From contig NC_083387.1 in assembly GCF_031755915.1 (NCBI RefSeq), positions 4,120,501 to 4,184,500 on the forward strand: DNA of 64,000 nt, given 5' to 3'. This document shows, piece by piece, positions 36,619 through 48,029 of this stretch. The stretch comes from Ziziphus jujuba (taxonomy: Eukaryota > Streptophyta > Magnoliopsida > Rosales > Rhamnaceae). The notes under the pieces are model-generated. The model was not told where the DNA came from and did not search any database. It saw only the letters and a list, made by a program, of their open reading frames with translations. Numbering within the stretch: the stretch's first letter is position 1; every line of letters starts with the position of its first letter. Both the position numbers and the translations under genes were made by a program.

Positions 36619-37447
36619 GCTTTAAGAGAGAAGTACCAATTATTAAGCAATTTTACAAAATAATAATATATAATCTTGTAAGAGAAGGGAAACAAAAATT
36701 ATCATATACTCAAAGCGAACGGCAAAAAATAATAAGGTGAGGTTAAAGAACGACACAGACAGATGAACTACCAATCTACATATTTTAATGCCTTTCTATT
36801 GTACTTAATTTATTTGCTATTAGAACAATCTTCTTGCTTGAGTGTCTATATTATTTTGTCTTTGTAAATTACGTAGACAACAACTTAATTGTTTAATTAA
36901 TTGAAAATTATAGAAATATTTAACTTGAAACATTAAGTAGTTATTGACAATCATAAAAGTTAAAATTTGAGACTTTGATATATTTGCATCACTTACATTG
37001 TTGCCAAAGGACTAGATATGATACAAGAGTGTTTGAGCTAGCTAGCATCGTTTTAACTTCATGAAGTGCTCTTGTAGTGCTCTGATGATGGAGGAAAGAA
37101 AGCATTATTGAAATTATAAGCTTGAAAGCTTAGATGTCATAGGAAAATGAACCCCAAGTTTTAATCATGAAATTCTAGTTTAAAAAAAAAAAAAAAGGAA
37201 AAATGTTATAATCATGCATTGTCTCCTATGCTCAGGGTATTCCAAGGCATAACCAAATATACATATTAAATTTATTTTTTAGTTGTTTAAGTTTTTAAAT
37301 TTAGTGATAATATAATATAATACCATAGCTTAAAATTATAAATTTTCATGTTCAAGTTATATTATCATCCATTAAAAATTCGAGATAATTAACATTTATA
37401 AAAAATCACAATAGAATATACGTGAGGATACGGCTTTAGAATGTGTT
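31734..37447. other. Intergenic region between PKP1 and the copia element
   Basis: 5.7 kb. It contains the PKP1 3' region, a hairpin repeat near 33023-33172 (listed separately), (GA)n at 33506-33522, ATA/AAAT-type repeats at 33547-33590, long poly-T runs at about 33969-33990, 34689-34711 and 35118-35132, and (TA)n at 36582-36604. No recognisable coding sequence. Confidence 0.6.
33023..33172. repeat. MITE-like imperfect hairpin embedded in (TA)n DNA
   Basis: Left arm 33052-33081 (ACAGTATTAGTGACGG...) pairs with 33110-33139 (...CCGTTACCAATACTGT), about 28 of 30 bases. Weaker complementarity continues outward for about 25 bp. A small inner hairpin (GACGG...TCGTC) sits in the loop. Both sides are flanked by (TA)n tracts (32998-33014 and 33169-33184), as if a palindromic element had landed in a TA microsatellite or generated it. 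Confidence 0.7.
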
Positions 37448-37452
37448 TGGTA

Positions 37453-37956
37453 TGTTAGATTTTATGGATCTAAATATACATAATAAATTCCATTAATCAT
37501 AAATTATTAACCTCCAAACGCAGCAATTGATAAATTAAATATTTAATCCTCCAAAATAGAAAACAATGTAAAGTAGTGCCTATGGACACACTACTCTCAA
37601 ACCACTCTCAGATCTCTGAAAAACTCTAATATCAAAATACCGTATGGCATATGTTTGTTTGCTTGCCCTAAACCTTTTATAGTTTCTGCAAGTCACACTT
37701 ACCCATTAATTTTAACACACACAAAATACTAATAATTTAATAATATAATAATACTAGAAAAAATATGGATAAGTCAATAGGCTTATAAAGAGAGTTGGTC
37801 TCCAGTCCAATGGGCCAACTGGAGTTTTATAGAGAGTGTGTGACCAAGGGCCCTATTACAAAATATTAAAATAAGTCAATCCCATTAATGGCATAAATAG
37901 GCCATGTAAGTGAGTAATTGATCATGCTAAGTCCACAATTATTAATTTATTTAACA
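37453..37956 (-). repeat. 3' LTR of the copia element (left in the window)
   Basis: 504 bp, begins TGTTAGATTTTATGGATC and ends TTTATTTAACA on +. Differs from its partner by about 25 substitutions, plus an 8-bp insertion around AATAATTTAATAATATAATA. Confidence 0.93.
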
Positions 37957-38451
37957 TTCTCCCACTTGGACTGCATAATCATCATCATATATATAATCCA
38001 AACTCATTTACTACAGAATCTCCCGAACCATAATGCCATTTCATCTAAATATATAGCATACCAACAGGGCATAACAATATACTAGACTAGGCAGTAGAGA
38101 TTCTCTCAGTAAATCTCCCAAAACATGATACCATTTCAACTGAGCACTTTGCATGCCATAAACTCAGTCTAGGTAGTAGAGATTTACCTAACCACGTGTA
38201 ATCCCCCAACACACAAATACCATTTCATCCGAGCACATTGCGTATCGACAGGATACAACAATATACCCAAACTAAATAGTAGGAACTCACCATGGCATAT
38301 ATGGATCAACATATACATATACATAGACTACTAGTCTCAACAGGCCTGTAAATATAATGAGTAATAATATGTGTAATAAAATATCTCATAAATATATAAT
38401 GAACCACATACATCAATGTATCAAAATAATAAATAATACTTAACATGGATA

Positions 38452-38930
38452 TTACTGCAGAAAATATAACAAACTCCCACTGACCCACAGCAGTCTCAGC
38501 TGCCTAACAATCCCATACGGGACACATGCATGCTCCTCAAATATACCTACAGATAAGGCCTTAGTCAGTGGATCTGCCACCATGGTGTAAGTAGGCGTGT
38601 GAACTACAGTAATGAGGCTTTCTTCAACTTTCTCCTTAACCACAAAATATTTAATATTAATATACCTCGCACCAGAGGTACCTTTTAAATTATTAAAGAA
38701 AGATACTGCTATAGTATTGTCACAATATATCATAATAGGCCTCTCAATGGAGTCAACCACTCCCAAATAACGAATAAAATTCTAAAGCCAAACTGCATGA
38801 TGAGTAGCCTCATAACACGCCACATACTCTGCCTTCATAGTCGAGGATGCTGTCACTAACTGTTTGGCACTGCGCCAAGATACAACACCTCCTGCCATGA
38901 CAAATATATATCCAATGGTAAATTTCTTAT
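38452..38930 (-). pseudogene. copia RNase H remnant
   Basis: On - the sequence shows SSTMKAEYVACYEATHHAVW (upstream of the ORF), then IMIYCDNTIAVSFFNN, RYINIKYFVVKEKVE and MVADPLTKAL, the usual copia RNase H blocks. An in-frame stop precedes NFIRYLG, so the domain is broken. Confidence 0.85.
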
Positions 38931-38937
38931 CATCCAC

Positions 38938-39926
38938 TCAGCCTTTATAATCTGCATCACTATAACCAATAACATTTAGGGAGTTGGTACGTCGATATGT
39001 CAACATATGATCTTTAGTACTCTGAAGATACCTAAAGACCATCTTAACTGCTTGGTAATGAATAGGATCAGGATTACTCATAAATCTACCAAGCACACCT
39101 ATAGCAAAAGCTATATCAGGCCGTGTACATACTTGAGCATACATCAAACTACCCACTGCTGAAGAATAGCGAACATTTCTCATCGCCATCCTCTCTTTAT
39201 CATTCTTGGGACATTGATCTTAGAAAATCTTTCACCCTTTGTGACCGGTACACTTCTAGGAGAACAATTATGTATATCAAATCTCTTAAGGATTCTATCA
39301 ATATAAGCTCTTTGAGACAATTGCAACACATAATTAGTCCTATCTCGAACAATTTTGATGCCCAAAACAAAAGAAGCCTCTCCAAGATCTTTCATATCAA
39401 AATGGTTGCACAATATCTGCTTTGTCTCAGCCAACAGGTCAATGTCATTAGTAGCCAGAAGTATGTCATCAACATACAACACTAGAAATATAAAACTACT
39501 CCCACTAATCTTTATATATATGTATCTATCAACAACATTCTCCTTAAAGCCATTTTGGATGACAACCTCATCAAACTTAAAATATCATTGCCTCGAAGCC
39601 TGCTTAAGACCATAAATTGACTTCTTAAGCTTACAAACCAGATTACCATTCCCTACTTGCTGGAAGTTAACTAGTTGAACCATATATACATCCTCATACA
39701 AGTCACCATTCAGAAAAACAATTCTGACATCCATCTAATGCAACTCCAGGTCATAATATGCCACAATCGCCATAATGATTCTAAACCAATCCTTTGTGGA
39801 TACAGGAGAGAATGTCTTTGTGTAATCAATTCCTTCTTTCTGGTTAAACCCTTTGGCTACAAGTCTAGCCTTATACCTCTCCACTTGACCATTAGAGTCT
39901 CTTTTAGTCTTAAAGACCATTTGCAC
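38938..39926 (-). pseudogene. copia reverse transcriptase remnant
   Basis: Blocks in order on -: VERYKARLVAKGFNQKEGID and YTKTFSPVS (39735-39926), the YVDD catalytic box in MLYVDDILLATNDIDLL (39482 downwards), LGEASFVLGIKI, and YSSAVGSLMYAQVCTRPDIA (38938-39189). Several stops and a frame change near 39185 separate the pieces, so it cannot be functional as it stands. Confidence 0.9.
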
Positions 39927-40192
39927 CCTATAGGCTTGCTACCCAATGGTAACTCAACCAAATCCCAAACACCATTTGATTCCATGGATTTCATTTCATC
40001 TTCCATTGCATCCAACCAAAAGTTTGAGTGCGAACTGCATATGGCTTCCTCATAAGTGACTGGATCTGAATCATCACTTATGTCAAAATCATGCTCTTAC
40101 AAGTAAACATCATAGTCATCAGGAATAGCTGACCTCCTAGTCCTTTGTGATCTTCTTAAAGGCACATCAGCATCTACAATAGCTGGGGTATT

Positions 40193-40870
40193 CTACTCTT
40201 CAATGATGGGTTCATCCTGACCAACTACTGGTTCATTAATTACTGGACTAATAATATCTCTATCATAAACTAAAACACTGGAAATGGATACATTTTCTTC
40301 TCTAAATTGAGGCTCTCTTGGAGCATTACTATCATCAAATCCAAAAATATCTTCAAAATAAATAGCCCTGTCTGACTCTATAATTCTGGTGGTGTGAGAT
40401 GGATAAAAGAATCTTAAACCCCCAGATTCTATACAATAGTCAACAAAATACCTACTTATAGTTTTAGGATCCAACTTCTTAATTTGGGGATTATAAATTC
40501 TTACTTCAGCTTTGCAACCCCATACTCGAAAATGATGCAAATTAGGCTTTCTCCCTGACCACAACTCAAAAGGAGTCTTAGGAATAGCTTTAGTTAGAAC
40601 TTGATTCAAAATATAAGCAGCCGTCCTTAAAGCTTCTCCGCACAAGTAATCTGGCAAGCTAAAATTTGCCAGCATAGATCGTATCATATCCAACAAAGTG
40701 CAATTTCTCCTCTCAGCTATCCCATTTTACTAAGGTGTACCAGACATTGTATATTGGGCATCAATGCCACATTCATGTAAATAAATTGCGAATGGCCTTG
40801 GGTTTCATCCACTCTCATCATATCTGCCATAAAATTCACCACCTTTATCAGACCTCACAATTTTTACTTT
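40193..40870 (-). pseudogene. copia integrase remnant (3' part of the catalytic core and C-terminal region)
   Basis: On -, RSDKGGEF (second catalytic Asp region, about 40835-40855) and NGIAERRN (catalytic Glu, about 40705-40725) flank two or more stops. Then [36 protein letters not shown] and further copia blocks follow. The zinc-binding and first-Asp region is absent; the sequence jumps to the gag remnant near 40870-40998. Confidence 0.88.
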
Positions 40871-40997
40871 CCCTCATGGGAATGCGTTGCAATGGTTAGG
40901 GGTCTCACCCCTTCACCTGCCAGCAATCTATCTTCTTGTGTCCAATTTTATTGCAGTAGCCACACCTTTCATTGAAGTACTCTTTCTTTTCTCCTAT

Positions 40998-41297
40998 CTA
41001 ATAAGCATCATCAGTATTATTCAAAAGGTCCAAATAATAAAGCTTCTCATTCATATCAAACTTGATAAATTTCTTTCCTATCTCGTCAAAAAGTTCTTTT
41101 GCTATATCAACCTTAAGAATACTAGCATATATAGCTTCATACATGTAATTCTCCATCATCATTATGCAGCACTTATTAAAATGCTTCCAATACTCATAAA
41201 GTTTCCTAATTACTGCACTACTATCATTAGTTGGTATCTTGGGTGAATCTATCTCCAAAGACAAATCCAATTTCATAAATGTCACATTCATAACCAA
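40998..41297 (-). pseudogene. copia gag remnant
   Basis: An open stretch of about 100 codons resembles the retrotransposon gag (UBN2-type) region: SSAVIRKLYEYWKHFNKCCI, YEAIYASILKVDIAKELFDE, IGKKFIKFDMNEK. It is short compared with a full copia gag and runs into a degraded zinc-knuckle-like stretch, so it is a remnant. Confidence 0.65.
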
Positions 41298-42765
41298 GGT
41301 CTTTTTTTTTTTTTTTTTTTTACTTCTGATAATTTATCACATCCAATTTCATCATGACAGTCATATGCAGAACATTCGGGGTGCTACTAACTGTGAAAAT
41401 AGTAAACACAATAAAACATTTAATATATATAAAATAACAACTATTTTCCAGCCCCTTAACACAAAACATAAAATATCAATATCGCTAGGGTCTTTGTAGC
41501 ACTAAAGATACCCTTTCGCGGGCCAGGGACAGTTAACCAAATAACCACAATCAAATGCATTGAATTGAATTACCGACAGGGTAACTCAGAACTTGCTATT
41601 CATGGCATTCATTCAATTTCCACTGCCAATCCAGGCGGCATACTAAACAATTAAAACCACCGACAGGGTAGCCTAGTTACCCGTATAGACCCTGGTTAAT
41701 AAGTGGGAGAAAATAACATATTTGTAATTTCATGAAATAGGCAAATATAAAATATCCCATTCACTATGCCAACAAATATTACATTGGTACACATAATGCA
41801 GATAAAATAAGTCTCACGACAGGTGAGTACCTAAAATCCCACACTACTATACCAACTAGGCACAAAGCCTTTTTAAGGAAAGCTCCAAACGCAATCCATT
41901 TTTATTTTTTTATTTTTTAAACATAGATATTTAATTTAATTCAAAAATTTAGAATGAAATAAATAAACAAACAAATAAATAAATCAATAACCAATAAACA
42001 AACAAATAAATAAAGAAATAACATTTTTTTAAATAATAATAAAACAATAGATGAATAAATTATCAACAATAAATAAGTGATAAAATGATATAAAGATATA
42101 TCAAATAAAATAAAATAAAATAAAGGTTTTTTTTTTTGTGCAATTTTAGGTTGATGATGTCCGCAAGAGGGATGCTGATGTCAGCGTTTTCTTCACTGAG
42201 CCGGGTCGCAATTCCTGGTTAACGGGTCGCGCGACCCGCTTCCCTAACCCGGTCGGAAAACCAAAAAAAAAGGGGTCACCGTTTTCTTCAATTCCGGTGT
42301 CTATAAATTCCTTTCAGTGTGGAAAATATTATTCATAGATCAATTTGGCCTAAAAACCCAGAAATTTTAACACCCAATCATAATGAAATTCGGCCGCCGA
42401 ACTCCAGTTTTTTTTTTTTTTAAACATAAATTAACTCAAAAATATTTCATTCGATCCAGAAAAGAAATTCCACAAAGAACCACAATACCCAAATCAAAAA
42501 TTCATACAAAACACAATTTTCTCAATATTTTGCAAAAGCAATATACGGCCGAAAATTTTACAATTTTTTATTATTATTATTATTGAGTATATAACAGTCG
42601 GACTATATTTCACAGATTAATAAAGGAAGAGCAAACAATAATAAAAATAAATATCATGTAATCAATGTACAGATCATCAATGGCCGAATATATGCTGCTC
42701 AATCCGATCATTATAGATACAACGAAGACTAATCATAAAGAAATTTATTATGCATATTAACCATA

Positions 42766-42776
42766 CTGTGATACCA
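42766..42776 (-). other. Primer binding site of the copia element
   Basis: TGGTATCACAG on -, two bases inside the right-hand LTR, agrees with the first eight bases complementary to the 3' end of initiator tRNA-Met (TGGTATCA), the usual plant copia primer. Confidence 0.75.
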
Positions 42777-42778
42777 AT

Positions 42779-43274
42779 TGTTAGATTTTATGGATCTATA
42801 TATATATAATAAATTCCATTAATTATAAATTACTAACCTTCAAACGCAGCAATTGATAAATTAAATCTTTAATCCTGCAAAATAGAAAACAATGTAAAGT
42901 AGTGCCCATGGACACACTACTCTCAAACCACTCTCAGATCTCTGAAAAACTCTAATATCAAAATACCGTATGGCATATGTTTGTTTGCTTGCCCTTAGAC
43001 CTTTTATAGTCTCTGTAAGTCACACTTACCCATTAATTTTAACACACACAAAATACTAATAATATAATAATACTAGAAAAAATATGGGTAAGTTAATAGG
43101 CTTATAAAGAGAGTTGGTCCTCCAGTCCAATGGACCAACTGGAGTCTTATAGAGTGTGTGACCAAGGACTTTACTATAAAATATTAAAATAAATTAGTCC
43201 CATTAATGGCATAAATAGGCCCTGTAAGTGAATAATTGATTATACTAAGTCCACAATTATTAATTTATTTAACA
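42779..43274 (-). repeat. 5' LTR of the copia element (right in the window)
   Basis: 496 bp, same ends as the other LTR (TGTTAG...AACA on +). Followed directly by the target duplication TGGTA. It would carry the element's promoter on -. Confidence 0.93.
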
Positions 43275-46200
43275 TGGTAGAGGTTTTTTTTATTTTATTT
43301 TTTATCAACAAATAAAAATGTTTGATAAAAATTAATAAGGATTTGTTAAAAAAAATAAAAATTGAAGCTATTTTACAAAAACTCAAATTTTGAGTTTTTT
43401 TAGAAATTTTCTTTTTAGCTTAATATGGATTTAATATAATTTTTTTATTCATAATCAAATACTTATTTATTTTTTAATAAATTTTTTTTTTCAAAAAATC
43501 TATAATATAAAAATGTACAGATAAAAGTTTTGCATTAATTATAACAAACGAACACTTAAATATAACTAGATATATATTAAACTTATTATTTAAAAACCAA
43601 AACTTTTTTATTCAATGATAATTTAATAAGGCCAACATAACTTTATTTCTAATTTTTTATTCTTTTTTAGTTGTGAACAAAACAAAAAATAGGATACAAA
43701 TTCAAAACTAAAAGAAGAATTAATTAGAATGTAAGGCTTATGTACATACTGGATTAAAATTTTTTGTGCATATTGGTTAAAAAGAATTCAACAACAACTA
43801 GGACTTTGTATAGGATAATGTAATACGGACCAGGGGTGTTGCGTTCTTAGAATTAAGATTATTTGTTCCTCACCCCTGCACTTCATCCAAACCATGATGG
43901 ATGATAGGTAAAAGTCTCACATATTCAGAAAATAATAACAAATAATACCAGAAACTTCCATTTTGTACATATTCCTTTGTCCGTCTATTTTTAATTTTTT
44001 CCTAAAATTCCTTAACTGCTACAAACTTTATAACCAGTATTAGAACAAGAGTTTCCTCCTCGATCCGCTTTCAATGCCTTTTAAAGTAATTAAATAATTA
44101 CCTTATCGAATAAATTAAAATTGAATTACACGTTTAACATGGAAACAAAATGGAACGATTAGAGATTAAAAGAATAAAAAATAAAATTGACCAAAGATAA
44201 GATATTCTTGAATTACAAAGGCTGATTTGCAAAAGTCTTGACTACTACCAGATTATGCTCCAATATTATTTTCTAAGTTACTATTGGGTTTATTAACAAA
44301 TATATAAATCAAAACAAATCAGGTTTACATAATCAATATTTTTTTAGGTACAAATAAATCTATGGATAGCTTTATCGAATTATAAATTTTATTATACCGG
44401 TGGTTTATATTTTATTATATTTATTTTTTTAATTTATCCATATCTGGAATATATTAAGATTTTAACCGATAAACTTTTAAAAATTCTAAAAATTTATCCT
44501 CTACCGCATTGTTTTGGTAGATATCTTTCTAGTAAATGTCTTTAACATTACTCTAAGATTATATACAAAAACTAGGTAGATTATGGGAAAAGTTTTAAAC
44601 ATCATTATGAATTGCCGAGTAAATGATTATTCATTATGAGTTGTTTTGGCTTAATTATATTTTTCTTACTTTCATAACGCACCCTTCATGAATTTTATGT
44701 ATTATTCTCGCTAGCTCTTTGAAGCTGCTATGTTAATTTACTTTGGATTATATTATTTCCCTATATTAATATTATTTGGTGAATATTCAATTTCAACCGC
44801 ATTTGTTTTTATATTTTTTTACTTACTTTAGCGTAGATAAAATCGTCATGCACAACCACTTTACAGGTATTCTACCGTAATAGTAACAAATAATGTTCTT
44901 GTTTGTTGTATGATTTTTTTTTTTTTTTATAATAATTTGTTTGTTATATGATTGAGTGTAATGATGATCTTAACGAAAAATTATTTTATTTTATTCAATA
45001 CATAACTCATAGTAAAAGGATAGGAAATTTGGGACAAGTCTCAATAACAGATAGACATGAAAATCTGTGAATCGATCGATGTCGATGCGCACGCCTTGTG
45101 TCTGAAAATATATAGTTAAAATAGTTGAACAGGAAAATAATTTTAAACAGATATATATGTAGATAAAACTTTCTAATATATATATATATATATATATTAA
45201 CTCAGAGAGAGAATCGTTGATTAATTAATAAAGTGGTTAACTAAAATTACTAATAAAAGATATCGTTCCAGTGCATTATCTAAATAAATAAATAAAATCG
45301 CTATCTTCTATTTCTCTTTCTTTGTTTCACTTTTCTTTTTCTTTTTTTTTTTATACTGGATATTCTTATTTTTTATTATTTTGCTGAAATCTTTATCTTC
45401 TTTAGCTTAACAGCCAAGTAAAATAAACTCTATAAATATCATAAAAAGAAAGAAAAAGAAATTAACATGGTAGTACATAAACACCTACATGTGGATGAGG
45501 GGAAGGGAACATCAAGTGAATCCCAAGGGACACCTGTATTTCTTTCTTCTTCCAATTTTTATTTTTATTTGCTGATAAATCCAAACCACATATTCATTTT
45601 CTTGTCACATCACATATTTCTAATCCTTATCCAGTTCGTTTTCTCTCTGTTTCTAAGGATTTGAGAAAACTTCACCACAATTCTTTCAATGTGTGGAACC
45701 CCGGACTCTCAAATAAATAAATAGTAATAAAGTACTGGGACCACCGGTATTTACAATCTGTGGGCCATAATTCCCTGGGGGCCCATTAGAACCTCAGGGT
45801 ACCGTTCTGTCATGGTCTGCTCCTATTTTAGCACAGCTGCTTCCTTGGGCCACACCATGTTATATAATATCCACTTCCTTCAACATCAGCATCATCCCAG
45901 CACCAAAACACAGCGTTCCCGTCATCTTGAAACGTTCCATTTCATAAAGACCGCCAGAAAAAAAGTGTGTATATATATATATAATAATAATAAAATAAAA
46001 TAAAACATATACGATGTAACGGCTATGTGCTTCGCTATCCTGAAACAACCATTGAAAATAATTTCTATGTTTTTGTATGTTTTGGAAGGATTAGGAACTC
46101 TACGTAATATCTTGTGGCCTAGCACAATCCGTGTGGCATTGTTTTGTCGTGTCAATTTTGGACGTAGCCAAATGGAGATATACTATTGGTTAGGCCAAAT

Positions 46201-48029
46201 TCAATAAGCTAGTGAAGTTAATTCGTGATGTGGAAGCCAAAAGCCAGTGTTAAAATTTTTCACGCTGTGAAACAAAAAAAGCAAAAAAGGAGGATGGGAT
46301 TTTAAAAACCTGAAAGGTGATTCGTGCTTTTGGTAGTTAGCTCCCAAACAAAAAAAATCCAACGGTCTTCATGAGTCATGACCGAATCACAGGGACGCGT
46401 GCCTTGATCACATCAGGCCATAGTCATAACGTCCCTGTCACTATAGAGCACCGCGTGCCTGTGCTACAGAACACCATAAACCGCTTTGCCGAATCAAAGG
46501 AAATTGCTTGCTTTCTCAAAATTGCCCCCCATCCCCTAGTCTCCAGTTTCAGCCTGTTCATCTATTTCACAAGAAAAACAGTAAAGCCATCTGATTTATG
46601 GACCCCACTATTACGTAAGCCTTGCACTTTAGGCCCTTTGCTTTTTACTCATTTACCATATAGGTCATTTTATGCTCTTTGTCGCTAATATGGAAGGCCC
46701 ATCCTATTTTCTTGAATTTACTATGCTAGCCTTACGTCAGTTTACACTCGTTAAAATATTCTCCAGGGGGTGAGGGCTCTTTCGTCCAACTACGGCAATT
46801 CAACTTGGAAGTTAGAACGCAGAAAATGACCATGCAATCCATACTTCTCCTTGGCGGCCAGGATACCGACCCAATGAACTCCTCTATCTAGGTTATTTGT
46901 GCCAAACGACTTGAATAGTAACCAAAAGAGTGTGGGTTTTCCGAACCTGCCCCATCTCATGACTCACGATCGTCAGAGCCGGTTTGATAAGCCTGTGCTG
47001 GTTGTCTCGAGATTGCGAACCACCTGGTCTTTTTGGTAAAACAATGAGGGCATCACCTGACCTTAACGTGGCGCCGTCTAACTGGGACCACGAAACAAAC
47101 AGTGTTCCCATTGTCGACACGTACCCCAGGAGTGGATTAGACGCTCTACCACGTAGGATTTACAAGTGGCATAACAATTCCAGTCAGCAGCTCTGTTACT
47201 CATACCCCTATAAATTTTGGACCTTGTGCACTTTCCTTCATATCCTTACCCTCAGAAAAGCCAATACCATACAGAAAAAGGTGCACTCATATAGTATATT
47301 TATTTTTCTCTCGGAAATACTTGCCGGCGAATACGTCGCCGGAAAATTTGACCATCTCGCCGGTAAAATGAAGGCTCTGGCAATTTGATCGTTTTCCAAG
47401 TGACCAAGACATAAGCGTGACGTTTGTCAAGCCTTCGCGTATATCGGGAACCCTAATTATAGCAGGAAAAACCCCAAGCAAAAGCGACTTTTACTTAGCA
47501 GAGTTCCGAAGTTATTCCATACTTGACCTCGCGAATATGTGGCGACAAATCTTTATTATAATCCGGGATTAAAAGGTACTTGGTTTGGTTTATGAGCCTC
47601 GAATTTTGCTAACCCCCCCCAACAATTGATTTATTTTGAGCAAAATTCTTGGACCCTGAGTGGATTCCTTTTGTTGATCTCGATCGAGGGAGAGGTGCCA
47701 GATTTTTCAATGAAGGTTTTGATCGATGTGTAGGCTTTAGTGTCCTAACTTTTTTCTTCCCCCCTTTTATTTTGGGTTTCAATTTGCAATTAATTTTTGT
47801 GCTTTTGTTAGAATTAGTTGTGTTTGTCTTCGTTCTCGAGTTTTGGAAATGAAGGCGAAGAGTCTGAGGACTGACTTATAGGAGTTAGGGATATTAGGTC
47901 AACTTCTTTTACGATTGAATTTGAAATTAAGAAAAACAAGCTCAACCTTTTCTGGAAATGGAGGCTGAGAAAGTTTTCGAAGAACGGAGGTGCTGAGAGA
48001 GCTTCTTCCTTAATCTGATCACGTTGGTC
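43275..48029. other. Intergenic region between the copia element and the DUF506 gene
   Basis: AT-rich up to about 45.6 kb ((TA)n at 45178-45197, poly-T at 44916-44929). From about 45.7 to 47.5 kb base composition is more balanced; ORFs here (46371-46688, 46984-47388) show no domain I recognise. A TATA-like CTATAAATT at about 47209 and a C/T-rich stretch after it could start the DUF506 transcript with a long leader (perhaps spliced), but this is not proven. Confidence 0.55.

Larger units (their letters stand above)
37453..43274 (-). mobile_element. Degenerate Ty1-copia LTR retrotransposon, 5.8 kb
   Basis: Two direct LTRs (37453-37956, 42779-43274), both TG...CA, are flanked by the 5-bp target duplication TGGTA (37448-37452 and 43275-43279). 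Coding remnants read on -: gag, integrase, reverse transcriptase, RNase H in that order, which is the copia order. Next to the right-hand LTR (the 5' LTR of the element), TGGTATCACAG on - (about 42776-42766) resembles the initiator-tRNA-Met primer binding site. Next to the left LTR, CCAAGTGGGAGAA on - (37969-37957) is a typical polypurine tract. The LTRs differ by roughly 5% by eye plus small indels, so insertion is moderately old. Frames are broken by several stops and part of gag, the protease and the start of integrase are missing. Confidence 0.95.

Noticed and set aside
46371..47388. Several ORFs of 75-134 codons in the more GC-balanced region before DUF506
   Set aside because: Open on both strands with no domain or codon pattern; better explained as promoter/leader sequence of lower AT content.
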